Source of the DNA: Bin5 sp022827195
Lineage (GTDB): Bacteria; Chloroflexota; Anaerolineae; Caldilineales; Caldilineaceae
Assembly (NCBI GenBank): GCA_965208275.1
Contig: OZ242331.1
Coordinates: 3,100,001 to 3,164,000 of the forward strand
Reading direction: 5' to 3'
DNA length: 64,000 nucleotides
Part shown: positions 43,944 to 53,060 of the stretch, one piece after another
How the letters are laid out: each line of letters starts with the position of its first letter
Numbering within the stretch: position 1 is the first letter of the stretch
The notes under the pieces: generated by a model
Databases searched by the model: none
The model's input: only the letters and a program-made list of their open reading frames with translations
Told to the model about the DNA's origin: nothing
Made by a program: the position numbers and the translations under genes

Positions 43944-45035
43944 GTGGGCTTTATGATCGATGACGCAGCTAGCGGTTCAGCCAGGCTTGAAATGTCCATG
44001 CCTCTTCACATTCGTCTCGGCAGCCGCGGTTCGGCCCTGGCGCTCTGGCAGACCGAGCACGTGGCGGCCTGCTTGCGCGCCAGCTATCCAGATCTGACAG
44101 TCGAAACGGTTGTGTTCAGGACCAGGGGTGACCGCTTCCAGGACAGACCGTTGCCCAGCATCGGGGGCAAAGGACTGTTCACACTGGAATTGGAGGAGAG
44201 TCTGCGCGCAGGCGGAATCGACGGCGCAGTCCACAGCCTGAAGGACCTGCCCGTTGCCGATCCACCTGGGCTGGCGCTGGGCGCGGTCCTCGTCAGAGGC
44301 GATGTGACCGATGCCCTCGTTGTGCGCGACCAGCCTGAAGAGATCGCGAAACCAGGCGAGTCAGACGGCTCGGGCGCACCGGTAGCACGCCGGCATCTCG
44401 CCGTCCTGCCGCAGGGCGCCGCAGTCGGCACGGGCAGCCGCCGCAGGGCCGCCCAACTCATGGCGAAACGCCCGGACCTGCGCATCGTGGGCATTCGAGG
44501 CAACGTGGACACCCGCGTTCGCAAGGCGCTCGACCCGGCCGGCCCCTATGATGCCGTGGCGCTGGCGACCGCCGGCCTCCAAAGGCTGGGGCTGGACACA
44601 CTAATCTCCATGACGCTGCCATATGAAGTCATGCTGCCGGCGCCTGGGCAAGGCGCCCTTGCAGTGCAGTGCCGGCGGGATGCCAAATGGATGGCACTGT
44701 TCGGCGCCATTGACGATCTCTCTACGAGGGCGGCTGTTACGGCTGAACGCGCATTCCTGGCCGGGCTCGGCGGAGGCTGTCGCGCGCCTGTTGCCGCGCT
44801 CGGTGAGGGGACCGGGACCAGAGGCGCGACCGCAGGAGAGACGCGAGAGAATCTGCTGTTGCGGGGACGCGTCAGCACATTGGACGGCACACGCCAGATC
44901 GATGCGCAGCTGACCGGAACTTCCGGCGACGCCGAACTGTTGGGACGACGCCTGGCACGGCTGGTCCTGGACGAGGGCGCGCAGGAGATCATCGATCAAG
45001 CGGCCGAGTTGACGGAGCCTGACCGGCAGCCGTAA
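43944..45035 (+). CDS. hemC: porphobilinogen deaminase (hydroxymethylbilane synthase)
   Basis: A 363-residue enzyme that polymerises four porphobilinogens into hydroxymethylbilane. The body starts LHIRLGSRGSALALWQTEHV and includes SIGGKGLFTLELEESL, AVHSLKDLP, GTGSRRRAAQL, and the dipyrromethane cofactor Cys in GGGCRAPVAAL. A GTG at 43944 has GGGAGG ten bases upstream and is used here, giving a 16-residue extra N-terminus; ATG at 43992 or 43998 would give the more usual length. An insertion around PGESDGSGAPVARRH is longer than in E. coli. First gene of hemC-hemD-hemB. Confidence 0.93.
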   Translation: MGFMIDDAASGSARLEMSMPLHIRLGSRGSALALWQTEHVAACLRASYPDLTVETVVFRTRGDRFQDRPLPSIGGKGLFTLELEESLRAGGIDGAVHSLKDLPVADPPGLALGAVLVRGDVTDALVVRDQPEEIAKPGESDGSGAPVARRHLAVLPQGAAVGTGSRRRAAQLMAKRPDLRIVGIRGNVDTRVRKALDPAGPYDAVALATAGLQRLGLDTLISMTLPYEVMLPAPGQGALAVQCRRDAKWMALFGAIDDLSTRAAVTAERAFLAGLGGGCRAPVAALGEGTGTRGATAGETRENLLLRGRVSTLDGTRQIDAQLTGTSGDAELLGRRLARLVLDEGAQEIIDQAAELTEPDRQP

Positions 45036-45080
45036 TCGAAGGCCACCGACCGCGAACGGACGGAGAACATTCCTGGAGAG

Positions 45081-45881
45081 ATGGGCGCGCAACCGCTTGA
45101 TGGACTTCGCATCGTCAATACGCGAGCCGCGCGCCAGGCGCTTTGCCTGACCCGGCTGCTGGAGATGGAGGGCGCAGAGGTCCTGCACTATCCGGCGGTC
45201 GAAGTCGTGCCCTGCGCGGAGAGCGGGCAGCTTGACGCGGCGCTCAGGATCTTGGCGGACGGGCGGTTTGACTGGCTGGTTGTGACGAGCGCAAACGCCG
45301 TCTCTGCCCTGGCGGAACGGATGCGGGCCTTGGACATGTGCCGGAATGACGCGGCCTGGTCTGACACAAAGGTTGCCGCGGTCGGCCCGGCCACCGCCGC
45401 CGCGCTCCGCGAGGAGTTGGACCGCGCCGCCGACCTCGTGCCGGATGAATATGTGGCTGAGTCCCTCGCTGAAGGCCTGCGCATCGCCAGAGGGGACCGG
45501 GTCTTCCTGCCCCAGTCGTCGATTGCGCGGCCGGCGCTGGCGAAGGCGCTGCAAGCAGCCGGGGCCGAGGTGACCCAGGTGGCAGCCTACCATACAGCGG
45601 TGGGCCAGGGAGGCGAGGAACTGACCGCGCATCTTCGCCGTGGAGAGGTGGATGCAGTCCTTTTCACGAGTGCGTCCACGGTCGACAACTTTGTCGACCG
45701 TTTGCAGGGTGAGGCAGGCGGTTCGCCATCGCTGCGCGGCGCGGCGGTGGCCTGCATCGGACCGCTGACGGCCGAGGCCGCGCGGAGACACGCGCTCCCG
45801 GTCCAAGTCGTTGCAAAGACTCGCACTGTCGAAGGGCTGGTCGACGGCTTGAAGGCCTACTTTGCCCGCCGAACGGGATGA
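45081..45881 (+). CDS. hemD: uroporphyrinogen-III synthase
   Basis: A 266-residue two-lobed enzyme that closes and inverts ring D of hydroxymethylbilane. The poorly conserved family is recognised by LRIVNTRAARQALCLTRLLE at the start, FDWLVVTSANAV, VAAVGPATAAAL, and AVLFTSASTVDNF followed by ACIGPLTAEAAR. GGAG precedes the ATG. It sits between hemC and hemB as expected for a hem operon and its length is normal. Confidence 0.92.
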   Translation: MGAQPLDGLRIVNTRAARQALCLTRLLEMEGAEVLHYPAVEVVPCAESGQLDAALRILADGRFDWLVVTSANAVSALAERMRALDMCRNDAAWSDTKVAAVGPATAAALREELDRAADLVPDEYVAESLAEGLRIARGDRVFLPQSSIARPALAKALQAAGAEVTQVAAYHTAVGQGGEELTAHLRRGEVDAVLFTSASTVDNFVDRLQGEAGGSPSLRGAAVACIGPLTAEAARRHALPVQVVAKTRTVEGLVDGLKAYFARRTG

Positions 45882-45950
45882 AAGACCGGCGATGCCGCGC
45901 CTCCGCTGGGGCCATGGCGCGCCGGACCATTACGAAAGGGTCAAACAGCG

Positions 45951-47015
45951 ATGAATCTAATTCAGCCAATGCCTGCCACTGTCTACACACAGCCGGACGC
46001 GCCGGATTCGGTGCGGCGCCCGCGGCGACTTCGTATCAGCCCCGCCCTGCGGCGCATGGTGCGCGAGACGACCCTTTCATCGGCCGATTTTATCTACCCG
46101 CTCTTCGTCCGCCACGGCAGGGGAGAGCGGCGCCCGATCGCCTCGATGCCGGGCCAGTTCCAGCTCTCGGTCGACCAGCTGGCCGCCGAAGCCGAGCTGG
46201 TCCTGGAGTTGGGTATCCCGGCCGTTATCCTGTTCGGCATTCCGGCGGAAAAAGACTGGTGCGGCAGCGACAACTTCAGCCCGCACGGCGTCGTCCCTGA
46301 AGCGATCCGCGCTCTCAAGGCGGCCGCGCCTGAACTGACCGTAATCTCCGACATGTGCTTCTGCGAATATACCGACCACGGCCACTGCGGACTGATCAAC
46401 ACGCCCGCCGCGGACGACTACAGCGCCGGGCTCCCCGAGGGCTACCTGCTCAACGACCCGTCGCTCGAACTGCTGGGCCGGGCCTCCGTTGTCCACGCCG
46501 AGGCAGGCGCCGACGTGATCGCGCCCTCGGCGATGCTGGACCACATGGTGGCTGCCGTCCGCCGCGCGTTGGACGAGGCCAGCCTCCAGCATGTGGCGAT
46601 TCTGAGCTACGCCGCCAAATACGCCAGCAGCTTCTACGGCCCCTTCCGCGACGCAGCCGAAAGCCCGCCCTCCTTCGGCGACCGCAGCCAGTACCAGATG
46701 GACCCGGCCAACCGCCGCGAGGCGCTCAAAGAGGTCGCGCTCGACGTGGACGAAGGCGCCGATATGATCATGGTCAAGCCGGCCCTGCCCTATCTGGACG
46801 TGCTCGCCGCCGTGCGGCAGCAGTTCAACCTGCCCACTGCTGCTTACCATGTCAGCGGAGAGTACGCCATGCTCCACGCGGCAGCGGCCAATGGCTGGCT
46901 CGATCTGCGCAAGTGCGCGCTCGAAAGCCTGACCAGCATCAAACGCGCCGGCGCCGACATGATCCTGACCTATTTCGCCAAGGACGCGGCCCGCTGGCTG
47001 GACGGTGGTCAATAG
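45951..47015 (+). CDS. hemB: delta-aminolevulinic acid dehydratase (porphobilinogen synthase)
   Basis: A 354-residue enzyme that condenses two ALA molecules. It has the zinc-type cysteine set C136, C138 and C146 (SDMCFCEYTDHGHCG), the Schiff-base lysines in ILSYAAKYASSFYGPFR and MVKPALPYLD, and RRLRISPALRRMVRETTL at the start. It is therefore the Zn-dependent rather than the Mg-only form. It closes hemC-hemD-hemB. A short tandem repeat overlaps its stop codon. Confidence 0.96.
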   Translation: MNLIQPMPATVYTQPDAPDSVRRPRRLRISPALRRMVRETTLSSADFIYPLFVRHGRGERRPIASMPGQFQLSVDQLAAEAELVLELGIPAVILFGIPAEKDWCGSDNFSPHGVVPEAIRALKAAAPELTVISDMCFCEYTDHGHCGLINTPAADDYSAGLPEGYLLNDPSLELLGRASVVHAEAGADVIAPSAMLDHMVAAVRRALDEASLQHVAILSYAAKYASSFYGPFRDAAESPPSFGDRSQYQMDPANRREALKEVALDVDEGADMIMVKPALPYLDVLAAVRQQFNLPTAAYHVSGEYAMLHAAAANGWLDLRKCALESLTSIKRAGADMILTYFAKDAARWLDGGQ

Positions 47016-47042
47016 CCGGTGGCCAGTGGCCGGTGGCCAGTT
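47015..47042. repeat. 14-base tandem repeat, two copies
   Basis: GCCGGTGGCCAGTG and GCCGGTGGCCAGTT lie head to tail immediately after the hemB stop. Similar 'GGTGGCCAGTGGCC' tracts are common in intergenic DNA of several genomes. No function is evident. Confidence 0.5.
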
Positions 47043-47067
47043 GTTGACCGGGAGATGCCTGCAGGAT

Positions 47068-47096
47068 TTGCCGATACCGACCCCTTTGGCTATACT
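47068..47096 (+). promoter_or_regulatory. possible promoter for tRNA-Ser
   Basis: TTGCCG (47068-47073), 17 bases, TATACT (47091-47096). Transcription would start near 47103, about 50 bases before the tRNA. Confidence 0.45.
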
Positions 47097-47153
47097 GATT
47101 CGGCTTTTGGGTAGAGTTGCCTACATCTAGTCAACTGGCCGCTCTTCCAGTTC

Positions 47154-47242
<89 letters not shown>

Positions 47243-47269
47243 TCGCGTGTTTGCATCGCTTCGTCAGTT

Positions 47270-47367
47270 GCCGGGTCCTGTGCAGCAGGACACCGTGAAC
47301 CCCGTCAGGGCCGGAAGGCAGCAGCGGTAAGCGATTCGTCCTGGGTGCCACGGGGGTGCCTGGTGGC
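47270..47367 (+). ncRNA. ffs: signal recognition particle RNA (bacterial small type)
   Basis: The conserved domain IV core GTCAGGGCCGGAAGGCAGCAGC is present at about 47304-47325 with AGCGGTAAGCGA after it, the sequence that binds Ffh. The flanks GGTCCTGTGCAGCAGGAC and TTCGTCCTGGGTGCC can form the long helix. The exact ends are estimated from pairing between 5' GCCGGG-like and 3' CCTGGTGGC sequences. It lies about 30 bases after tRNA-Ser and may share its transcript. Confidence 0.88.
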
Positions 47368-47501
47368 TGGCGAAGCGGTGCGAACACGCGACTCCCATCC
47401 TCCGTTCTCTATCTTTCCAACCCTGTCAAAAAACGACGCAACTGCCGCACAGCCGGACCTGGCGCCGGTGTAGTGGCCGGCGCGTACGAATCTGAAGTCT
47501 C

Positions 47502-48755
47502 TTGCCTAAGCACAGTCCCACAGATATCTTTCTTATCATCAGCGGCGGACGTGCGTTCTTCAACGCGCTGGTCTTCACAATTAACCTGGTCTACCAGGTC
47601 GAGACTGTCGGACTGAACCCGCTGCAGCTCGTACTGGTCGGCACCGTACTGGAGGTTACGGCCGTACTCTTCGAGGTGCCGACCGGCACAGTCGCCGACC
47701 TCTACTCGCGCCGGCTATCAGTAATCGTAGGCATGGCGCTTATCGGCTGCGGCTTCCTGCTGGAGGGCTCGATTCCCCGCTTCTGGGCGGTACTAGGCGC
47801 CCAGGTCCTGTGGGGGACCGGCTATACCTTTATCAGCGGCGCCCTGCAGGCCTGGCTGGCCGACGAAATCGGCGCGGATGCTGCCGGGCCGGTCTTCCTG
47901 CGCTCGTCGCAGGTGGGGCTGGCCGCCGGTCTGGTCGGCACCGGCCTGAGCGCCTGGCTTGCGCGCGGCTGGCTGCAGCTGCCAATCCTCGCCGGCGGCG
48001 CGCTCTACATCGTGCTCGCCGCCTATTTGGCCCTGACGATGCCGGAGCGGGGTTTCCGCCCCGCGTCTGCGGCAGAACGCGATACGTGGAAAAGGATGGT
48101 CGCCACCGCCGGCGCAGGTCTGCACGCGGTCAGGAGACACACTTCACTTCGGATCCTCGTTGGGCTCAGTTTGGTAACCGGTCTCTACAGCGAGGGTTAC
48201 GAACGCCTGTGGACACCACATCTGCTACAGAATTTCAGCTTTCCCCAATTCTTTGGCCAGGTCGATCACGTCATCTGGTTTGGCGTCATCGGGGTGGGTG
48301 CGACCACGGCCGGAATCGCAGCTACCGAGCTGGCTCGCCGCGGGAAGGCGGCCGAAGTACACGCGCGCCTGGTCGCCTGGCTGACGCTGCTCTATGCCCT
48401 GCTGCCGGCGAGTCTTCTGCTCCTGGCCTGGACGCGTACCTTCTGGTTCGCACTGCTTGCGCTCTGGTTGATCAACCTCTGCCGCAGCACGCTCGGCCCC
48501 CTGGAGAACGCTTGGATCGTCCGCATCACACCGAGTGCGCAACGTGCAACGGTCATCTCCTTGAGGGGGCAGGCGAACTCCACCGGCCAGGTCGTGGGCG
48601 GCCCATTTGTCGGCTGGATCGGAACGATAACCCGCATTCCCGTCGCGCTGACGGTCTCGATGATGATGATGCTGCCGGCGCAGTGGCTGCTCTTCGCGGC
48701 ACGGAGAGGAGAAGCGCCCCATGCCAGGGCAGTCCAATCTGAAGAGAAACTCTGA
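47502..48755 (+). CDS. MFS transporter
   Basis: A 417-residue transporter with about twelve helices and the major facilitator motif region GTVADLYSRRLSVIVGMAL. It resembles the group of MFS proteins that start FLIISGGRAFFNALVFT and carry LFEVPTGTVAD, often annotated as multidrug or macrolide-type exporters. The best start is a TTG at 47502, with only a weak GAAG upstream, and no ATG is available near the family N-terminus. It lies between SRP RNA and tmRNA. The substrate is not predictable. Confidence 0.87.
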   Translation: MPKHSPTDIFLIISGGRAFFNALVFTINLVYQVETVGLNPLQLVLVGTVLEVTAVLFEVPTGTVADLYSRRLSVIVGMALIGCGFLLEGSIPRFWAVLGAQVLWGTGYTFISGALQAWLADEIGADAAGPVFLRSSQVGLAAGLVGTGLSAWLARGWLQLPILAGGALYIVLAAYLALTMPERGFRPASAAERDTWKRMVATAGAGLHAVRRHTSLRILVGLSLVTGLYSEGYERLWTPHLLQNFSFPQFFGQVDHVIWFGVIGVGATTAGIAATELARRGKAAEVHARLVAWLTLLYALLPASLLLLAWTRTFWFALLALWLINLCRSTLGPLENAWIVRITPSAQRATVISLRGQANSTGQVVGGPFVGWIGTITRIPVALTVSMMMMLPAQWLLFAARRGEAPHARAVQSEEKL

Positions 48756-48776
48756 TAAAACGCTAACGCGTCCGGA

Positions 48777-48805
48777 TTGACTGTCGCGCCGATTAGGGCT
48801 ATAAT
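48777..48805 (+). promoter_or_regulatory. promoter of tmRNA
   Basis: TTGACT (48777-48782), 17 bases, TATAAT (48800-48805), ending 12 bases before the mature 5' end of tmRNA. A near-perfect sigma-70 promoter. Confidence 0.8.
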
Positions 48806-48817
48806 GGGGTGCGCTAA

Positions 48818-49227
48818 GGGGATGAACGGCTTCGACGGGGCATTGTCAGGCCTGAGACTGCAAGCCGTAGAGCGTCGACTACGTTAAAAAGGCGCAAAAC
48901 ATACAAATGCCAAGAACACAGGCATGGCTTTTAACTTTGGCTTCACCCCGGCCGCTTCCGCGGCTGTGGCTGCCTAAGTAAGCCACCGGCCCTTTACCAA
49001 GGGCCACGGCCCGTCCCGGTGGGGCCAGCAGGCCGGGCGGTCGCCGTCATACACTGTGAGCTGCAGCAGCGGTACGCCGATAGCGTTGCCTAAGTGAATC
49101 GGCTAACCGGAGAAGCGTCTCGCGTCGATCCGAGGCCCGACGGTGAATCTCTTGAAGGTCGACTATGCTTGTAGACGTTTCAGGGCGAATGTTGCGGACG
49201 CGGGTTCGATTCCCGCCATCTCCACCA
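48818..49227 (+). ncRNA. ssrA: transfer-messenger RNA (tmRNA)
   Basis: The 410-base RNA begins GGGGATGAACGGCTTCGACG and ends with the tRNA-like part CGGGTTCGATTCCCGCCATCTCCACCA (CCA encoded); 5' GGGGATG pairs with 3' CATCTCC. The tag frame starts at the GCA at 48894 (or the GGC just before it) and runs to the TAA at 48975-48977. The encoded peptide starts AKHTNAKNTG and ends PAASAAVAA, 27 residues, longer than most tags but with the usual small hydrophobic degron end. It is a one-piece, not a permuted, tmRNA. Confidence 0.96.
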
Positions 49228-49266
49228 GAGCGGCGATGACCTCGCCAGGATCCATCGCCAGATAAG

Positions 49267-49302
49267 AGGCGGTCCGACTCTTCAGTCGGACCGCCTTTTG
49301 GT
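49267..49302 (+). terminator. rho-independent terminator after tmRNA
   Basis: A perfect 13-bp stem (49267-49279 with 49284-49296) with a 4-base CTTC loop is followed by TTTGGTTT, 40 bases after the tmRNA 3' end. Confidence 0.9.
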
Positions 49303-49445
49303 TTCCCCTTCACGGATTTGCGGCAACGCCTACGGGACGCCAGAACGCAAATACAGATCCTGTTCGCGACTCTTCGTCTGACGTCGCTTATCACGTACGT
49401 ACGACCGGTTGTCGTATTGCCCCGTCCGCGCTGGGAGAATCAACC

Positions 49446-49722
49446 TTGAACAGAAAGCAACTTCTGGCCTGCTGAAGGAACACAGGCCAACCCTAGCGGA
49501 TCGCTTCGGGGTGACTGAGCTCGCCCTTTTTGGCTCAGGCGCACGCGACAGTGCAAAGGAAGGGAGCGATGTCGACATCCTCGTGAGGTTCGACGGGCCC
49601 GCTACTTCGGGGTTCAGTTTTACATCGAAGAGTTGCTGGGGCGTCCTGTCGATCTGGTAACTTCTAAAGCCCTGCGAAAGGAGCTGCGCAGTCATGTAGG
49701 ACGGGAGGCCATTGGTGTCTGA
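49446..49722 (+). pseudogene. MNT-type nucleotidyltransferase (antitoxin of HEPN/MNT pair), frameshifted
   Basis: The gene encodes a minimal nucleotidyltransferase with the core FGVTELALFGSGARDSAKEGSDVDILVRFDGPAT, including the GS...DxD catalytic signature. Three frames are needed to read it. A TTG at 49446 gives MNRKQLLA, then a shift near 49465 moves to LLKEHRPTLADRF. A second shift near 49610 moves to FYIEELLGRPVDLVTSKALRK and the TGA at 49720-49722. Intact MNT antitoxins end just like this. With two frameshifts the protein cannot be made whole. It overlaps the HEPN remnant by a few bases. Confidence 0.75.
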
Positions 49723-50092
49723 AGAGGGGCACGAAGGGCGACAATGGCGGCTCTACGTTCGGGACATGGTCGAATCTGGTGACAAGGTTCAATTGTATAC
49801 CGAGGGCCTGGACGGGGATGCGTTCGTCGTCGAAGACCTCATATACGACGTGACCCTTCGCAACAACAGACTGATCGGAGAGGCGGCACCCCTTTTTCTC
49901 GTCGAAGTTCGCGAGGCGCACCCAGAAATTCAATGGCGCCAGACAGCCTGAGCGCGCAACCGCGTCGCGCTCGCGAATCTGGGGCTGGATGATGAAGTCT
50001 TCTGGGACATCATCCGTACCGACATCCCTCGCCTTCTGCCTGCACTGCGCAACTTGCTCGACTCAACGGACGAAGGGTCAAAGGAACGCTGA
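49712..50092 (+). pseudogene. HEPN-domain toxin (DUF86) remnant with premature stop
   Basis: The reading frame gives WRLYVRDMVESGDKVQLYTEG and DLIYDVTLRNNRLIGEAA, classic for DUF86/HEPN RNase toxins. It meets an in-frame TGA at 49949-49951 and then continues with NRVALANLGLDDEVFWDIIRTDIPRLLPALRNLL to the TGA at 50090-50092. The catalytic RxxxxH site, normally RNRLIHGY, reads RNRVALANL, so the His is lost as well. The locus is dead as a toxin unless read through. Confidence 0.75.
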
Positions 50093-50106
50093 AAGATATC
50101 CCCCTT

Positions 50107-51066
50107 TCAATCCCGCAACTCCAGGTACGCGGTCTCCTCCGCCGTCAGCTCGATCTCCGTCGCCTCCACGTTCACCCGCACCTCGTCCGGCGTGCGCGCG
50201 CCCGACAGCGCATGAATCCCCTCCGGCTGGTTGTACACATACGCCAGCGCAATGTGCGGTACCGTGACGCCCTTGCTCTCCGCCAGCTCCTGCGCCCGGT
50301 CCATGCGCCGGAAATTCTCCTCGAAGCAGTAGACCTTTACCGCCAGCTGATCGTACGGCTGGGTTAGCGTATCGAGGTTGTCGCGGCGGAAGCGGCCGCT
50401 GAAGAAGCCGCCCGCCAGGCTGGACCAGACGAACAGCGTCACGCCGTTCTGCCGGCACCAGGCGCGCGCCGGCTCCCCCTCCGGTCCGCTAAGGCTCTCG
50501 CAGTCTATCCACGGCGAGACTTGCTGCACGGCCAGGCTGAACTGCGGGCTGCTCACAACAAAGGGAGTCAGCCCGTGCGCGGCCGCGTACTCGTTGGCCT
50601 CTTTCAGGCGTGCAGCGCTCCAGTTCGAGCCGCCGTAAGCATGAATCTGCCCGGCCTCCCGCGCCGCGTGCAGCGTCTCGACGACCGGACCGACCGGCTG
50701 TGCCGGGTCGTCGCGGTGCAGCAGATAAAGGTCGATGTGGTCGATCTTGAAGCGCGCCAGGCTGTCATGAATGTCCGACTGGATGTCGAAAGGCGTCACA
50801 CGTTTGCGGTCCGGGCTGTGGTGCGCACCCTTGCCGAGGATCACAATCTCGTCGCGCACGCCGCGACTGTGGATCCACTGGCCGACCGTGCGCTCATTGT
50901 CGCCCAGGCCATAGATGTGTGCCGTGTCGAAGCAGTTGCCCCCAGCCGCCAGGAAGGCATCCAACGCGGCAAATGCACTGTCAAGTTCGCTGGACTTCAT
51001 CCACATCGTCCCCTGCACCAGCCGCGAGACCGGCTTGTCGATACCCGGAATCTTCGAAAAAAGCAT
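50107..51066 (-). CDS. aldo/keto reductase
   Basis: A 319-residue AKR TIM barrel. The catalytic tetrad is visible: Asp and Tyr in NCFDTAHIYGLG, Lys in VILGKGAHH and His in DLYLLHRDD. The NADPH-binding C-terminal end includes ALSGARTPDEVRVNVEA. Members reduce aldehydes, sugars or ketosteroids. It lies directly beside the decayed toxin-antitoxin remnant and upstream of the secreted repeat protein, both on the minus strand. No specific substrate is indicated. Confidence 0.92.
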   Translation of the reverse strand: MLFSKIPGIDKPVSRLVQGTMWMKSSELDSAFAALDAFLAAGGNCFDTAHIYGLGDNERTVGQWIHSRGVRDEIVILGKGAHHSPDRKRVTPFDIQSDIHDSLARFKIDHIDLYLLHRDDPAQPVGPVVETLHAAREAGQIHAYGGSNWSAARLKEANEYAAAHGLTPFVVSSPQFSLAVQQVSPWIDCESLSGPEGEPARAWCRQNGVTLFVWSSLAGGFFSGRFRRDNLDTLTQPYDQLAVKVYCFEENFRRMDRAQELAESKGVTVPHIALAYVYNQPEGIHALSGARTPDEVRVNVEATEIELTAEETAYLELRD

Positions 51067-51103
51067 CTGCGAAACGCCTCCTTGGACACCGTCTTGTCAC
51101 CCG

Positions 51104-52903
51104 CTATTCGGGTCGGAAACTGCCCACGATCTGCTCTATCTGTTCCTGCATGGCCTCCGCTTCGCTTGCCGGTACGGCGACAAAAAGAAGGTAGGCCCTA
51201 TCGTTTGCCAGCAGCGCCGTCATCACCGCATGGGCATTGAAGAGTCCGTGTTCGCTCAGATCGGCCGTGACAACGCCCTGAATCGATGGCAGATTGTTGG
51301 TCGTTCCTGCCTCCAGCCGCGTAACCTTTAGAGGGACCATGTCGAACGTCTCAATCTCGTCCCTCAGCTGCTTGACAACACCTTCCGTCGTCATCCCGTC
51401 ATCCAGCGGTGCGATGCCGACACCCGCGACAACTTTGAACGGCGGCCTCGAAAAGATGTCCAATCTCACCGCAACATGGCCTGCGTTCTCTGCCCCGGGC
51501 GTGGACAGAAGCCCGCCCGCTTCCTCTGCTGCGGCAGGGTCGATGAATCGCAAGATCTGGCCGAGCTGAGCGCTGTGGACGTCAAAAACAAGCCAGCCGC
51601 GCGGAACCGCCAGGGAATAACCGAGCCGTTCGTTCACGACGCGGCTCCAGCCCCGGGGGACCGTCACAACCGGGGTTGGCGCAGGTGTCACGGTCGGTGT
51701 TGGTGTCGGCGGCTGTGTTGCAGTCGGTGTTGGTGGTGGCGTTTCTATTGGAATCGACGTCAGCGTTGCCGTCGGCGTTCGTATTGCTCTTCTCGTCTGC
51801 CGGGAGGTCGGCGCTGAGGCGGGCGCCGTTGTAAGTACAACCTGTGGCGCCCCATATTCCGGAAGGAAAGTCGCGACGATTCTATCAATTAGCTCCTGCT
51901 TGGCCTCGACACTGTCCGACCGTACTGCGATTGTCAGCAAGTAGGCCTTCTGATTCGCGTGCACAACCGTGAAGATCAGCTGCGGCGTAAGGTCGATTTC
52001 CAAGAAACCACTGAGGTCTGCCGAAGCGACAGCCTGCAGGGCCGGCAACCCGTTGACCGTGCCTGTCCTTATGTTCAGCAGCTGAACATCACGGAATTCT
52101 CCTACTCTTTTCCTCACGTAAGCGACCAGATCGTCGCCTGCCATCTCGTCAAGCGTAGGAGCCATAGATACGTTGAGAAACATGGGGAAGGGCGGCCGCG
52201 CGAAGAGCTGGCTCAAGTCCGGCTCGATGGCGAGGACACCGACATTGGAGGCGTGCAGGATTTCGAGTATTTCATGCAGCGTGGCCAAGGCCTCTTCGCC
52301 GCCAAATATGCCGGCAATTGGGTTCAGGACTCCGCCTTGCAGGTCGAACATAACCCAAGGCAGGGGCAGCGCCAGCGAGTAGCCCAGCCGCTCATCCTCT
52401 ATCCGCTTCCAGCCCTGCGGTATCCTCACAGTTGGCAGTGGAGCGGGCAGGGCGGTTACCGTCGGTATGGCGGTCGCTGTCAACGAAGCTGTAGGCACCG
52501 GCGTCGAAACCGGCGTGGGCGACGACACCGGCGCGGGTGTAGCAGGCAAGGAAACTGGAGTCCACTGCCCGCAGCTGCTCGTCTCAAAACCTTTGTCAGT
52601 CGGGGCGATTTCAACGATCGGCCGCACCGCCCCGGAGGCGCTGGCGATCACCTCATCGGACGTCCCGCCAAAACCGCTGAGCCGTTTCCAGTAGCACCGC
52701 TCACCACCGGGAGCCGCGTAGATGCCTGCGGACACTTCCAGGCCCACCAGCCAGGTCCCGTCCGGAATCGCGGCAAGGGGAAGTTCGATCACGGCAGTTG
52801 ACTTCGCCGTCGGCGTTCCTTCCTGAGCCGACGCGTGGCCGGCCGCAGCGATCAGAAGGATGAGCACAAGAGTCGCTATTGGCCAGAATCGGCTATTCTC
52901 CAC
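51104..52903 (-). CDS. secreted protein with Thr/Pro linkers and a duplicated domain
   Basis: A 599-residue exported protein. The signal peptide ends near GHASA. Residues about 40-110 form a small Cys-containing domain (GTWLVGLEVSAGIYAAPGGERCYWKRLSGF) common in actinobacterial and chloroflexi surface proteins. After a Pro/Thr linker come two copies of one domain (about 158-345 and 415-599), each with GWxR(V/I)xxERLGYSLA(V/L)P, FVVxDL-type strands and an EQIVxSF-type end; a second Thr/Pro linker separates them. This resembles PsbP/DUF1795-like folds. It has no lipobox. Function unknown. Confidence 0.8.
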   Translation of the reverse strand: MENSRFWPIATLVLILLIAAAGHASAQEGTPTAKSTAVIELPLAAIPDGTWLVGLEVSAGIYAAPGGERCYWKRLSGFGGTSDEVIASASGAVRPIVEIAPTDKGFETSSCGQWTPVSLPATPAPVSSPTPVSTPVPTASLTATAIPTVTALPAPLPTVRIPQGWKRIEDERLGYSLALPLPWVMFDLQGGVLNPIAGIFGGEEALATLHEILEILHASNVGVLAIEPDLSQLFARPPFPMFLNVSMAPTLDEMAGDDLVAYVRKRVGEFRDVQLLNIRTGTVNGLPALQAVASADLSGFLEIDLTPQLIFTVVHANQKAYLLTIAVRSDSVEAKQELIDRIVATFLPEYGAPQVVLTTAPASAPTSRQTRRAIRTPTATLTSIPIETPPPTPTATQPPTPTPTVTPAPTPVVTVPRGWSRVVNERLGYSLAVPRGWLVFDVHSAQLGQILRFIDPAAAEEAGGLLSTPGAENAGHVAVRLDIFSRPPFKVVAGVGIAPLDDGMTTEGVVKQLRDEIETFDMVPLKVTRLEAGTTNNLPSIQGVVTADLSEHGLFNAHAVMTALLANDRAYLLFVAVPASEAEAMQEQIEQIVGSFRPE

Positions 52904-53060
52904 CGTTTCTGCCTCTCATTGTCTGCAATTTGACATTAGCCCCTGCTATTACGTGGCTGTCCCACTTTCGGACGACCATGACCGAATGGGCGGTTCTTCG
53001 ATTCACGTTTTGGCCCTAGCCTGCTCTCGAAGAACTGTCATACCGAATCCTCTCTTGCCC

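Noticed and set aside
47304..47340. Possible coding frame across tRNA-Ser and SRP RNA (47117-47473)
   Set aside because: The sequence folds into tRNA and carries the SRP RNA core; the protein reading is coincidental.
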